Source of the DNA: Planktomarina sp.
Lineage (GTDB): Bacteria > Pseudomonadota > Alphaproteobacteria > Rhodobacterales > Rhodobacteraceae
Length of the DNA: 5,407 nt
Reading direction: 5' to 3'
Assembly: GCA_016780825.1 (NCBI GenBank)
Contig: JADHLF010000070.1
Location: 1-5,407 of the forward strand
A program made the translations under genes and the position numbers. The notes under the pieces were generated by a model, which saw only the letters and a program-made list of their open reading frames with translations, had not been told where the DNA came from and did no database searches. How positions within the stretch are numbered: position 1 is the first letter of the stretch; the number at the start of each line of letters is the position of its first letter. This document shows positions 1-5,407 of the stretch, piece by piece.

Positions 1-2
1 GG

Positions 3-104
3 AGGAAACACTACAACACAAAGAGACCACACAGTGCGTTGGGCTATCGCCCGCCAGCTCCTGAAACCATCATACCACTGGATCAGAGGCCAATCATGCA
101 CTAA
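3..104 (+). CDS. IS3-family transposase (OrfB, integrase core), C-terminal tail, 5' end outside window
   Basis: Reading from base 3, the frame gives RKHYNTKRPHSALGYRPPAP, then a short tail ending PIMH and a TAA at 102-104. The YNTKRPHSALGYRPPAPE block is the signature C-terminal end of the DDE integrase-core (rve) domain of IS3-family OrfB transposases, just downstream of the catalytic glutamate region. Only 33 residues are visible. The catalytic D, D and E residues and the OrfA frame lie to the left of the window, so activity cannot be judged. The piece is too short to have been picked up as an ORF with its own start. Intact members produce OrfAB by -1 frameshifting and transpose by copy-out/paste-in through a circular intermediate; this is family knowledge, not visible here. 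The family call is confident; the subgroup is not assigned. Confidence 0.85.
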   Translation, partial: RKHYNTKRPHSALGYRPPAPETIIPLDQRPIMH

Positions 105-112
105 CAATTAAC

Positions 113-138
113 ATGGCCCAGTCAGATGAGGCTGCTCA
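113..138 (+). repeat. Probable right terminal inverted repeat (IRR) of the IS3-family element
   Basis: This is the stretch between the transposase stop codon and the start of TAXI homology. It ends in CTCA, giving the CA-3' terminus expected of IS3-family ends. The matching left repeat is outside the window, so the repeat is not demonstrated, only inferred from position and resemblance. It contributes the ATG at 113 that opens the downstream hybrid reading frame. Confidence 0.4.
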
Positions 139-655
139 GGTTCCGACCATCACCGGGGGCGGGGTCGATGCTTGGACCATACCTGAGGGCTGGCCCTCTG
201 GTCGCGAGATTGCAATCGCAGCCGCGGGCGGCATCACCATCCATGATGTCCCCTCTGATCTTCTGGCGAGTGAGCTGGGACAGCAGATCGTGAAGGCGCC
301 GGGCCACGCGCCCTATTCCGTTCCAATTGATGAGTTCCGCAAAGCCTATGCGGGCAACGACATCACCGTTGTGGTCGATGACGATAGCTTTGACAGCTAC
401 GCCACCGCTTTTGGACAGATCGTCCCTGCGGGCATGGACGAGCAATTGGTCTATGACATCGTGACCGCCTTCCTTGCTGGCGAAGAGCGCTTCCTGACCG
501 GATCACCACGCGGACCCTATGTGCGGATGAGCTTTGGCGATATTGACGGGGTGAGCCAAGGTGCTTGTGGTGCGGTTCAGGTCAAAATGCACCCCGGTGC
601 CATTCGCGCCTATGAAGACGCCGGGCGCAAGATCGCAGACTGTCTGCGCCCTTAA
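113..655 (+). pseudogene. TAXI-family TRAP transporter substrate-binding protein, N-terminal half removed by IS insertion
   Basis: The 180-residue frame matches the second half of a TAXI family periplasmic binding protein (usually about 320-370 residues). It shows GGGVDAWTIPEGWPSG (residues 15-30), equivalent to the aLkdGkiDAff...G.P segment, then the MDEQLVYDIVTAFL helix (about 108-121) typical of the late domain, and the hallmark C-terminal HPGAIRAYEDAG (160-171). The signal peptide, first ligand-binding lobe and hinge are absent. The ATG at 113 and residues 1-9 are encoded by the IS end; native sequence begins at about residue 10 (base 139). There is no good Shine-Dalgarno sequence before 113, and the frame is closed by a TGA at 62-64. 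Any product would be a cytoplasmic fragment unable to bind ligand for the permease. The remaining frame has no stops or frameshifts, so the disruption may be recent. C152 and C177 could form a disulfide in the exported parent protein. Ligand unknown. Confidence 0.85.
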
Positions 656-675
656 AGGCGCGTCCCGCACTGATA

Positions 676-699
676 GGGCCGGCGCGCCTTGGCCGGCCC
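676..699 (+). promoter_or_regulatory. Intercistronic hairpin between binding-protein remnant and permease
   Basis: GGGCCGGC (676-683) and GCCGGCCC (692-699) are perfect inverted copies separated by an 8-nt loop. No T-run follows, so it is not a standard Rho-independent terminator. Hairpins in this position often stabilise or attenuate transcripts so that the binding protein is made in excess over the permease; that role is inferred. The spacer also contains two 8-bp palindromes, GGCGCGCC (681-688) and GGCCGGCC (691-698), which could support alternative folds. Confidence 0.55.
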
Positions 700-720
700 A
701 ATCCTAACGAATGGCACCCA

Positions 721-3015
721 ATGTCCGAGCAATTGCCCTCTAGAGACAAAGGCCAATATCTGGCCCTCGTTCTGGCCTTCATCCTGGTGGTGGTTGGTCT
801 CATCAACACCATGCCAGAAATACCGGGCCTGCAAGATCTTGCGAGAGATTTGACTGGGCGTCCTTTTTTCCGCGTGTCGGGCTTCCCTCCGGAGTTCTTC
901 TACCCGCCTATATTTCTTCTGATGATGGTGATCGTCGCGCTGGATGCCAGCGTCTACCGTGCGTTTAAGGCAGACCGACCCCATCTCGCATGGCTGGGTC
1001 TTTTGCTTGACGCAGGGTTGATGCTTGCCGCCTTCCTCGCAGCCCTAGGTTTTTTGGTTGAAATCGATTCATTTTGTCTGATCGACCAGATCACCGGAGA
1101 GCGTGCGCGCTTGATCCAAGAGGCAAGTGAAAGATCAGCGGGAGTCATTCCGGGTATCTCATTTGATGCAGAAGTCCCTTCCTGTCAGGCGCGGTTTGGC
1201 ATATGGATCATTCCGCTGCTCTTCACGATCATCACACTATTTTTTCTCTACAACGTAAGGGTCTGGGGCCTGCCGCTCGTCATGGTCGCCAGTGTGGTGG
1301 TGATCTACACCGTCGGCACCGCGCTGTTTTGGATGTTCGATCTCAGCGATAATAATTTTCTACTGACCAAGCTGGGGGCCGATGGCGGCGATGTGCGCGC
1401 CGCGGCGATCCAAAAAGCGACCAATGTGTTCATCACCCCAGATGGGTTCATGGGCCGATTCATGGATATCGTGGTCAACCAGGTCTTTCCCTATGTTATC
1501 CTTGGTGCGCTCTTTGGAACCTCCGCGGGTGGAACCTCGCTGATCAAGCTTGCGGTCCGCGCCACACGCCGCCTGCGCGGGGGGCCGGCCCATGCCGCAA
1601 TCGTCTCCTCGGCGATGTTTGGCACCATCACCGGCGGGCCGGTCACCAATGTCTTGTCGACCGGCCGGCTCACAATCCCCATGATGCGGCGCATTGGCTT
1701 CAGCCCGCAATTTGCGGGCGGCGTCGAAGCTGCGGCTTCCTCCGGTGGACAGATCATGCCGCCGGTCATGGGGGTGGCGGCCTTTGTCCTGGTTGCCCTG
1801 ACGGCAGTGCCTTATACGAAAGTCATCACAGCCGCGTTTCTGCCCGCCATGTTCTTTTTCTTCTCGATCTTTCTGGCCGTTGTGTTCCAATCCCGGCGCG
1901 AGACCGTCAAGGCCATGCGTGAAATCCCGGATGATCTTATCATGTCGCGGCAGGACTGGCTGAACCTTGTCATCATCTTCGCGCCGATCCTCACAATCTT
2001 GTTGCTTTTGCTGGGGAATAAGGACGCGATTGGGTCTGGTTTTGCGGCCTCGGTCTTGCCCGCCTTTGTGACACAGACGCTCGTCAACGCCACAGGCGAT
2101 GCCGTATCCGCCGGATGGTGGGCTGTTGCTGTCCTTGTGCCGCTGCTCTTTTTGGATCCTGACACCCGTGCAAATCCTAGAAAGGTGCTGCTGTCCTTGG
2201 CGGATGGTGGGATCTTGGTCTCGCGACTGTTTCTTTTGCTGTTCGCAGTTTCCATCATCTCGGCCTTTCTGAACGAAAGTGGCCTGACCGGAGAGCTCAC
2301 CCGCGCCATAACCACCTGGTTGGAGCGGGCTCAGGTGCTGAGCCTCTTTGGGTTTGAGATCAACATCGTTGGCGGTGTTTACCTCATGCTGGCGCTGACC
2401 TGCGCCATGGGCTGTGCGATCCTTTTGGGAATGGGCATGCCCGCGGTGCCGGCCTATGTGAATGTTGCGCTGCTTCTGGGGCCACTTCTTGCCAACCTCG
2501 GCGTCAGCTTTTTTACCGCCCATATGTTTGTTTTCTACTTTGCCGTAGCCTCTGCGATCACCCCGCCCGTGGCGATTGCAGCTTTCGCAGCGGCCTCGAT
2601 CACACGAACAGAACCGATGCGCACCGGATTGGCAGCAGTGCGCATCGGCATTGTCATGTTCACGATCCCCTTCGTCTTTGCTTGGTATCCCGAATTACTG
2701 CTGATCGAAGAAGCCGTGACCATTACGAACGAGCAAGGCCGACGCGCCTTGATAGACGGGTATTCCGGTGCGGTGGACTGGCCGAGCCTGGCCGCTCTTG
2801 GGGTGCGCATCGCCGTCGCGCTCTATCTCATGGCATCGGCTCTGGCCAGGTTTGACAAGGTTACAATGAGCATCTTGGAAGTTGCGCTTCGATTGCTGGC
2901 CGCTGTCTTGATCTTGTGGAAATCGGCACTGATCATGTGGATCGGCTTGGCTCTGGCTCTCGTGCTGATCCTGGGACACTATTTGCGCGCGTTGCGGGAC
3001 GACCGAACCGCTTAA
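721..3015 (+). CDS. TRAP transporter permease, fused 4TM/12TM (DctQ-DctM type) of the TAXI class
   Basis: This 764-residue inner-membrane protein is the permease of a tripartite ATP-independent periplasmic transporter, driven by an ion gradient and fed by a TAXI binding protein. The N-terminal part (about 13-205) is the small-subunit-like segment with hydrophobic helices near 13-30, 60-78, 91-113, 161-178 and 184-206. The large-subunit domain follows from about 250. Family-typical blocks are FGTSAGGTSLIKLAVRAT (265-282), GGPAHAAIVSSAMFGTITGG (287-306), the IPMMRRIGF to SSGGQIMPPVMG stretch (319-351), LGMGMPAVPAYV (569-580), and the H601 to AITPPVAIAAFAAASI region ending near 627. Two or three further helices (about 690-755) close the protein. 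Length is within the range of fused permeases. A soluble loop (about 114-160) contains C119 and C155. The ATG at 721 is chosen because the next in-frame ATG (residue 31) would delete the first helix; no strong Shine-Dalgarno is visible, so translation may depend on coupling to the upstream frame 65 bp away. The gene is intact, but its partner upstream is truncated, and the IS may be polar on it. Substrate unknown. Confidence 0.93.
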   Translation: MSEQLPSRDKGQYLALVLAFILVVVGLINTMPEIPGLQDLARDLTGRPFFRVSGFPPEFFYPPIFLLMMVIVALDASVYRAFKADRPHLAWLGLLLDAGLMLAAFLAALGFLVEIDSFCLIDQITGERARLIQEASERSAGVIPGISFDAEVPSCQARFGIWIIPLLFTIITLFFLYNVRVWGLPLVMVASVVVIYTVGTALFWMFDLSDNNFLLTKLGADGGDVRAAAIQKATNVFITPDGFMGRFMDIVVNQVFPYVILGALFGTSAGGTSLIKLAVRATRRLRGGPAHAAIVSSAMFGTITGGPVTNVLSTGRLTIPMMRRIGFSPQFAGGVEAAASSGGQIMPPVMGVAAFVLVALTAVPYTKVITAAFLPAMFFFFSIFLAVVFQSRRETVKAMREIPDDLIMSRQDWLNLVIIFAPILTILLLLLGNKDAIGSGFAASVLPAFVTQTLVNATGDAVSAGWWAVAVLVPLLFLDPDTRANPRKVLLSLADGGILVSRLFLLLFAVSIISAFLNESGLTGELTRAITTWLERAQVLSLFGFEINIVGGVYLMLALTCAMGCAILLGMGMPAVPAYVNVALLLGPLLANLGVSFFTAHMFVFYFAVASAITPPVAIAAFAAASITRTEPMRTGLAAVRIGIVMFTIPFVFAWYPELLLIEEAVTITNEQGRRALIDGYSGAVDWPSLAALGVRIAVALYLMASALARFDKVTMSILEVALRLLAAVLILWKSALIMWIGLALALVLILGHYLRALRDDRTA

Positions 3016-3017
3016 GA

Positions 3018-3052
3018 GCGGGACTGGCCGGCAGTGGCAACGCACAGTCCGC
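3018..3052. terminator. Possible hairpin at the convergent gene junction
   Basis: GGACTG (3021-3026) pairs with CAGTCC (3045-3050), extended by two pairs (GC 3018-3019 with GC 3051-3052) if G3020 bulges, around an 18-nt loop. It sits just after the permease stop and before the end of the convergent hydroxylase gene, where a bidirectional terminator would be expected. No T-run follows on either strand, so the assignment is weak. Confidence 0.25.
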
Positions 3053-3079
3053 CAAGCCCTTGTCTGTCCTGCGGTCATC

Positions 3080-4066
3080 TTATTTGGCGCCATTCGTAAA
3101 TCTCTTGCGCCTTTCGCGGATTTTGGCATCAGATTGAGCGGTGCCATTATGGAATGATCCAAACCACTTGTCCCAGGGCAACTCGAGCGATCCATAGTTA
3201 CATTCAAAATACCGATGATGCATCTGGTGGTGGAATGTGCCAAGCTTTAACCGGTTTTTATCCTTGATCACCATTCCCTCAAACCCTGTATGAGTCGTGG
3301 CGGCGGTCAAGGCATAGTATTGCAAATGGAACAGAATATGGATGGGATGCGCTGCAACGACAAAGTGGACCACGACCGATCCGAGAAAGATCAGGTGCTC
3401 GACGGGGTGCATCGACAGGCCCGACCACGGTCCCACGTTGATGTTGCGATGGTGCAGCGCATGAACATGTTTGTAGAGAAAAGGGATGTGAAGCGCACGG
3501 TGAATCCAGTAAAAATAAAAACTCTCCCAGATGGGGATCAGCAGGAATAATGCGACAAACCAAATCGGATGCGCGGCCCAGGTCAGCATGGGGGCATATC
3601 CGTTGGCCATCGCCCAGAACATCAGCACCTCATAGGCGGTCCAAACGGTCACACCGCTGGCGATTGTCCAGAATATATTGTCGCGTATCTGCCCACCCAA
3701 AGTGAACTGCCGCCCATTTTTCATCAACGGTCGTGCATCATATTTCAACGCTTGGCCCTGTTTGGTGAAGCTGTAAAAATACAAATGCAGCCCACCGGCA
3801 ACCAGCGTCATCAAGATCACGTTGCGGATAAACATTTCTGCAATCCAGCCAAAGGCCAGCGTGCCGGTCACCTCTAAAGGCGGTTGGAACCAATAAAATG
3901 AGACAAAAGCGATCCCGACGATGATCAGCTTTTCGGTCAGGAAAAACCACGAATTGAACACCCATTTGGCCATCGCCACCGGCCGAGGCGGCCAGCTGAA
4001 GAACGGTGAAACTTGCAGCGGAACATTTGGGGTGTGGTTCCAGCCTTTGAGTGGAGCGTCAGACAT
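3080..4066 (-). CDS. Fatty acid hydroxylase / sterol desaturase-family membrane di-iron enzyme
   Basis: This 328-residue integral-membrane protein belongs to the fatty acid hydroxylase superfamily, whose members use a histidine-ligated di-iron centre and O2 to hydroxylate or desaturate lipid-like substrates. Histidine boxes visible are H189-RAL-H193 (HxxxH), H202-AL-H205-H206 (HxxHH), H220-PVE-H224 (HxxxH) and H280-QM-H283-H284 (HxxHH), the full set expected for an active enzyme. Hydrophobic segments lie near 45-60, 78-98, 130-152, 165-187 and 222-248, with the boxes on the cytoplasmic side by family topology. An in-frame ATG exists at 4078, but the start at 4066 is preferred: GAGG (4076-4073) lies 6 nt upstream of it, whereas 4078 has only a weak AG-rich stretch too far away. 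The gene converges on the TRAP permease with 64 bp between stop codons and is separated from the isomerase upstream by about 130 bp containing a hairpin, so it is probably its own transcript. Substrate cannot be read from the sequence; sterol, carotenoid, fatty acid or aminolipid hydroxylation are all possible. Confidence 0.9.
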   Translation of the reverse strand: MSDAPLKGWNHTPNVPLQVSPFFSWPPRPVAMAKWVFNSWFFLTEKLIIVGIAFVSFYWFQPPLEVTGTLAFGWIAEMFIRNVILMTLVAGGLHLYFYSFTKQGQALKYDARPLMKNGRQFTLGGQIRDNIFWTIASGVTVWTAYEVLMFWAMANGYAPMLTWAAHPIWFVALFLLIPIWESFYFYWIHRALHIPFLYKHVHALHHRNINVGPWSGLSMHPVEHLIFLGSVVVHFVVAAHPIHILFHLQYYALTAATTHTGFEGMVIKDKNRLKLGTFHHQMHHRYFECNYGSLELPWDKWFGSFHNGTAQSDAKIRERRKRFTNGAK

Positions 4067-4072
4067 GATGGA

Positions 4073-4077
4073 CCTCA
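4073..4077 (-). promoter_or_regulatory. Shine-Dalgarno element deciding the hydroxylase start
   Basis: On the minus strand TGAGG ends 6 nt before the ATG at 4066-4064, ideal ribosome spacing. The element overlaps the upstream in-frame ATG (4078-4076), which argues that the upstream ATG is not the main initiation codon. Confidence 0.6.
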
Positions 4078-4161
4078 TGAAAATGGTGATGCTCTTACAC
4101 TGGCACGGCCTTCATCAGATTAACAATGATATTACGCGAGGCGCTAGGTTTGAGAGAGGAG

Positions 4162-4182
4162 GCGCCCGACACAATCGGGCGC
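4162..4182 (-). terminator. Hairpin after the isomerase gene, probable terminator
   Basis: GCGCCCGA (4162-4169) and TCGGGCGC (4175-4182) form a perfect 8-bp stem with a 5-nt loop. On the minus strand it begins 12 nt after the isomerase stop codon, where a terminator is expected, and is followed by a pyrimidine-rich CTCCTCTCTC rather than a pure T-run. On the plus strand a GTTTTTG tract follows a few bases later, so the better T-run faces the opposite way. It may work in either direction. Confidence 0.55.
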
Positions 4183-4194
4183 GTGGTGTTTTTG

Positions 4195-4890
4195 TTAGCC
4201 TGCGGTGCGCAGCATTTTGTCATAATCACTGACCAGCAAATGCCTTGGGGCTTCGTCCTCTTCAATGTCGGAAAAACGGCCGATGGCTTCGCGGAAGATA
4301 TTGTCGGTGTTGTCGTCATTCACGGTGGACACCTCGCCGATCAACACATCGCCACCATCGCCCCAAAAGGCGTGCCAATCGCCAGGCATGAGGGTGACGC
4401 TTTCGCCGGGCGCAAGGCGGAGTTTCTCGCCGGGGGCGAAATCGCGGCGCAGGCCATCGCAATAAACTGTGCCGCCCTGATCTTCCGCAAATCCGCCCTC
4501 CGCGTCAGAGCCAAACAGCTCCACCACCAAAGTCGCGCCGCCACGGTTGATGATATCTTCGGCTTTGATGACATGGGTGTGCATTGGTGAGAGCTGATCT
4601 TGCCGCGAAATCAACAGCTTTTCCGCATAGCACATGCCGCCGCCGCGCTGCAAATCAGCCAAACGCCCGTTGCGCAGGGTAAACAAAAACAGCCCCAAAG
4701 CCGCAAAATCACCGGCGCCATAGTCGGTAATATCCCAGCCGCATTGCGCCTCAATGAGTGGCCGCGCCGCGGCGGCGTTGCGTTTAAATGTCTCGGGCGA
4801 CCAATAGGCGAAAGGCGGTAGAGTAAAGCCAAAGCTGCGGATCATCTCATCCGCTTGCACCATAATGTCGTTGACTTGCGAGCGTTTCAT
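4195..4890 (-). CDS. D-lyxose/D-mannose isomerase-family protein (D-lyxose ketol-isomerase)
   Basis: This 231-residue soluble protein resembles the cupin-fold D-lyxose isomerases (family formerly DUF1498), metal-dependent enzymes that interconvert D-lyxose with D-xylulose and often D-mannose with D-fructose. The expected metal ligands are visible: H104 and H106 in SPMHTHVIKAEDI, E111 in the same block, and H173 in MPGDWHAFWG. K91 in YAEKLL precedes the metal site. The stretch from FAPGEKLRLAPGESVTLMPG (151-170) is typical of the double-stranded beta-helix. Length is normal for the family. The ATG at 4890 follows a GGAG Shine-Dalgarno (4899-4896) with 5-nt spacing, and it overlaps the stop of the upstream glycosidase as ATGA, so the two are co-translated. 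This context points to handling a sugar released by the hydrolase. The family assignment is confident; which aldose is the physiological substrate (lyxose or mannose) is not resolved by sequence alone. Confidence 0.88.
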   Translation of the reverse strand: MKRSQVNDIMVQADEMIRSFGFTLPPFAYWSPETFKRNAAAARPLIEAQCGWDITDYGAGDFAALGLFLFTLRNGRLADLQRGGGMCYAEKLLISRQDQLSPMHTHVIKAEDIINRGGATLVVELFGSDAEGGFAEDQGGTVYCDGLRRDFAPGEKLRLAPGESVTLMPGDWHAFWGDGGDVLIGEVSTVNDDNTDNIFREAIGRFSDIEEDEAPRHLLVSDYDKMLRTAG

Positions 4891-5407
4891 GCGATCTCCG
4901 ATTGGCTGACAAACTCGATGACCATGGCAGCTGTCCAGGTGAATTCCAACCCCCCACAGGCCGCGCCCGTCAGCGGATTGTAATATTCTGCAAACCCGCC
5001 TTTTTCAATCAGCTCAAGGCTATATTGTTTGATTTTCTCTGCCACATCGGTTTGGCCCGCGCGCCGCAAGCCATCGGCGATCATATAATTGACGATGAGC
5101 CATACCGGGCCGCGCCAATAGCGCGATGCATCAAACCCCGCTGCGGCAGGATCATGACTGGCCACCGCATAGGTGCAGCGGCTGGACAATTGCAGCACCC
5201 GCTCGGCCAGCGCCTGTGATCTATTGGCGGGGATATCCGCAAAGGCGGCCAAAATGCCGCTGATGGATGGGCTTTTGATCAACTCATTGGCAGCGCGGTC
5301 AAAACAAATATACTGACCAAAGTCATCGTCCCAAAGGGCTTCCATCGCCAATGTGCCGTTTTGCGCGAAGCTACGGCTTTCCGCGGCAATGTCATCCAAA
5401 CCAACCT
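4887..5407 (-). CDS. GH63/MGH1-like glycoside hydrolase, C-terminal part (5' end outside window)
   Basis: About 173 C-terminal residues are visible, and the frame stays open through the right edge. The TTG at 5399 is an internal leucine codon, not a start. Counting that leucine as residue 1, RYWRGPVWLIVNYMIADGL (93-111) and GGFAEYYNPLTGAACGG (134-150), followed by LEFTWTAAMVIEF (151-163), are the characteristic last helical hairpins of (alpha/alpha)6-barrel glycosidases related to GH63 and mannosylglycerate hydrolases (MGH1-like domain). E138 in GGFAEYYNP occupies the position of the presumed catalytic base in that group; the catalytic acid would lie upstream, outside the window. No signal peptide can be assessed. 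The stop TGA overlaps the isomerase ATG by 4 bases, so the genes form an operon with this one first. Alternatives are a trehalase-like GH37 enzyme or an amylo-alpha-1,6-glucosidase-like protein. The clan is well supported; the precise substrate is inference. Confidence 0.82.
   Translation of the reverse strand, partial: VGLDDIAAESRSFAQNGTLAMEALWDDDFGQYICFDRAANELIKSPSISGILAAFADIPANRSQALAERVLQLSSRCTYAVASHDPAAAGFDASRYWRGPVWLIVNYMIADGLRRAGQTDVAEKIKQYSLELIEKGGFAEYYNPLTGAACGGLEFTWTAAMVIEFVSQSEIA

Larger units (their letters stand above)
1..138 (+). mobile_element. Right end of an IS3-family insertion sequence (partial, left part outside window)
   Basis: The segment holds the last 33 codons of an IS3-type transposase followed by about 34 bases of non-coding DNA before homology to the TAXI binding protein begins. 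I place the outer boundary at about 138, where the sequence reads GATGAGGCTGCTCA. IS3-family elements usually start TG and end CA, and the reverse complement here starts TGAGCAGCC, which resembles left ends of this family. Downstream of 138 the reading frame immediately looks like the interior of a TAXI protein (VPTITGGGVDAW). The junction is therefore consistent with insertion into that gene. The exact end and any 3-4 bp target duplication cannot be confirmed because the left end is not in the window. Identification of the family is fairly firm from the transposase tail. The boundary is inferred to within a few bases. Confidence 0.75.

Noticed and set aside
79..114. Possible outward promoter in the IS end (TGGATC, 17 nt, TAACAA)
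   Set aside because: The -35-like hexamer matches only half of the consensus, and no independent support is visible.
681..698. Adjacent GGCGCGCC and GGCCGGCC sites suggesting an engineered linker
   Set aside because: The surrounding DNA is natural coding and spacer sequence with no vector-like parts; in a GC-rich genome the palindromes can arise as part of the hairpin.
1360..2523. Long minus-strand open frame (387 codons) opposite the TRAP permease
   Set aside because: Its translation is low-complexity, rich in Q, R, D, G and H with no recognisable domain, as expected for the antisense of hydrophobic coding DNA. The plus strand has strong TRAP motifs throughout.
2695..3243. Minus-strand open frame spanning the permease end and the hydroxylase end
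   Set aside because: It overlaps two well-supported genes in other frames and has no family-like motif.
4105..4150. TAATAT as a -10 box for the hydroxylase gene on the minus strand
   Set aside because: No acceptable -35 element lies 16-18 nt upstream, so the match may be chance in a short AT-rich patch.
4126..4590. Plus-strand 154-codon open frame opposite the isomerase
   Set aside because: It is the antisense of a clearly recognised isomerase with its metal-binding residues, and it has no ribosome-binding site or domain of its own.

Overview
The window looks like chromosomal DNA of a marine alphaproteobacterium, most likely a Rhodobacterales/Roseobacter-group relative. This is inferred from moderately GC-rich codon use, a TAXI-type TRAP uptake system with a fused 4TM/12TM permease, and the gene types present. 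No rRNA or other phylogenetic marker is in view, so the assignment rests on general resemblance.

Left part (1-3015, + strand): the window opens inside the last codons of an IS3-family transposase (stop at 102-104), followed by what looks like the right terminal end of that insertion sequence (to about 138). Immediately after it, in mid-protein, begins the C-terminal half of a TAXI-family TRAP substrate-binding protein (to 655). The signal peptide and first lobe of this protein are missing, so the element appears to have inserted into and beheaded the gene. A 65-bp spacer with a perfect 8-bp-stem hairpin separates the remnant from an intact 764-codon TRAP permease of the fused type (721-3015). 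The result is a complete permease whose own binding protein is broken.

Middle part (3016-4194): the permease converges on a minus-strand gene for a membrane di-iron fatty acid hydroxylase/sterol desaturase-family enzyme with its full histidine-box set. Its most likely start is 4066, not the upstream in-frame ATG at 4078, because a GAGG Shine-Dalgarno element lies 6 nt before 4066.

Right part (4195-5407, - strand): a D-lyxose/D-mannose isomerase-family cupin enzyme is translationally coupled (ATGA overlap) to an upstream glycoside hydrolase of the GH63/MGH1-like (alpha/alpha)6 type, which runs off the right edge. The pair suggests hydrolysis of a small alpha-glycoside, perhaps a mannoside or mannosylglycerate, followed by isomerisation of the released aldose to a ketose. 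A perfect hairpin lies just beyond the isomerase stop. No stretch above 300 bases lacks a gene. I see no tRNA, rRNA, CRISPR array or phage genes, and no convincingly novel system. The most notable event is the transposon disruption of the TRAP operon.
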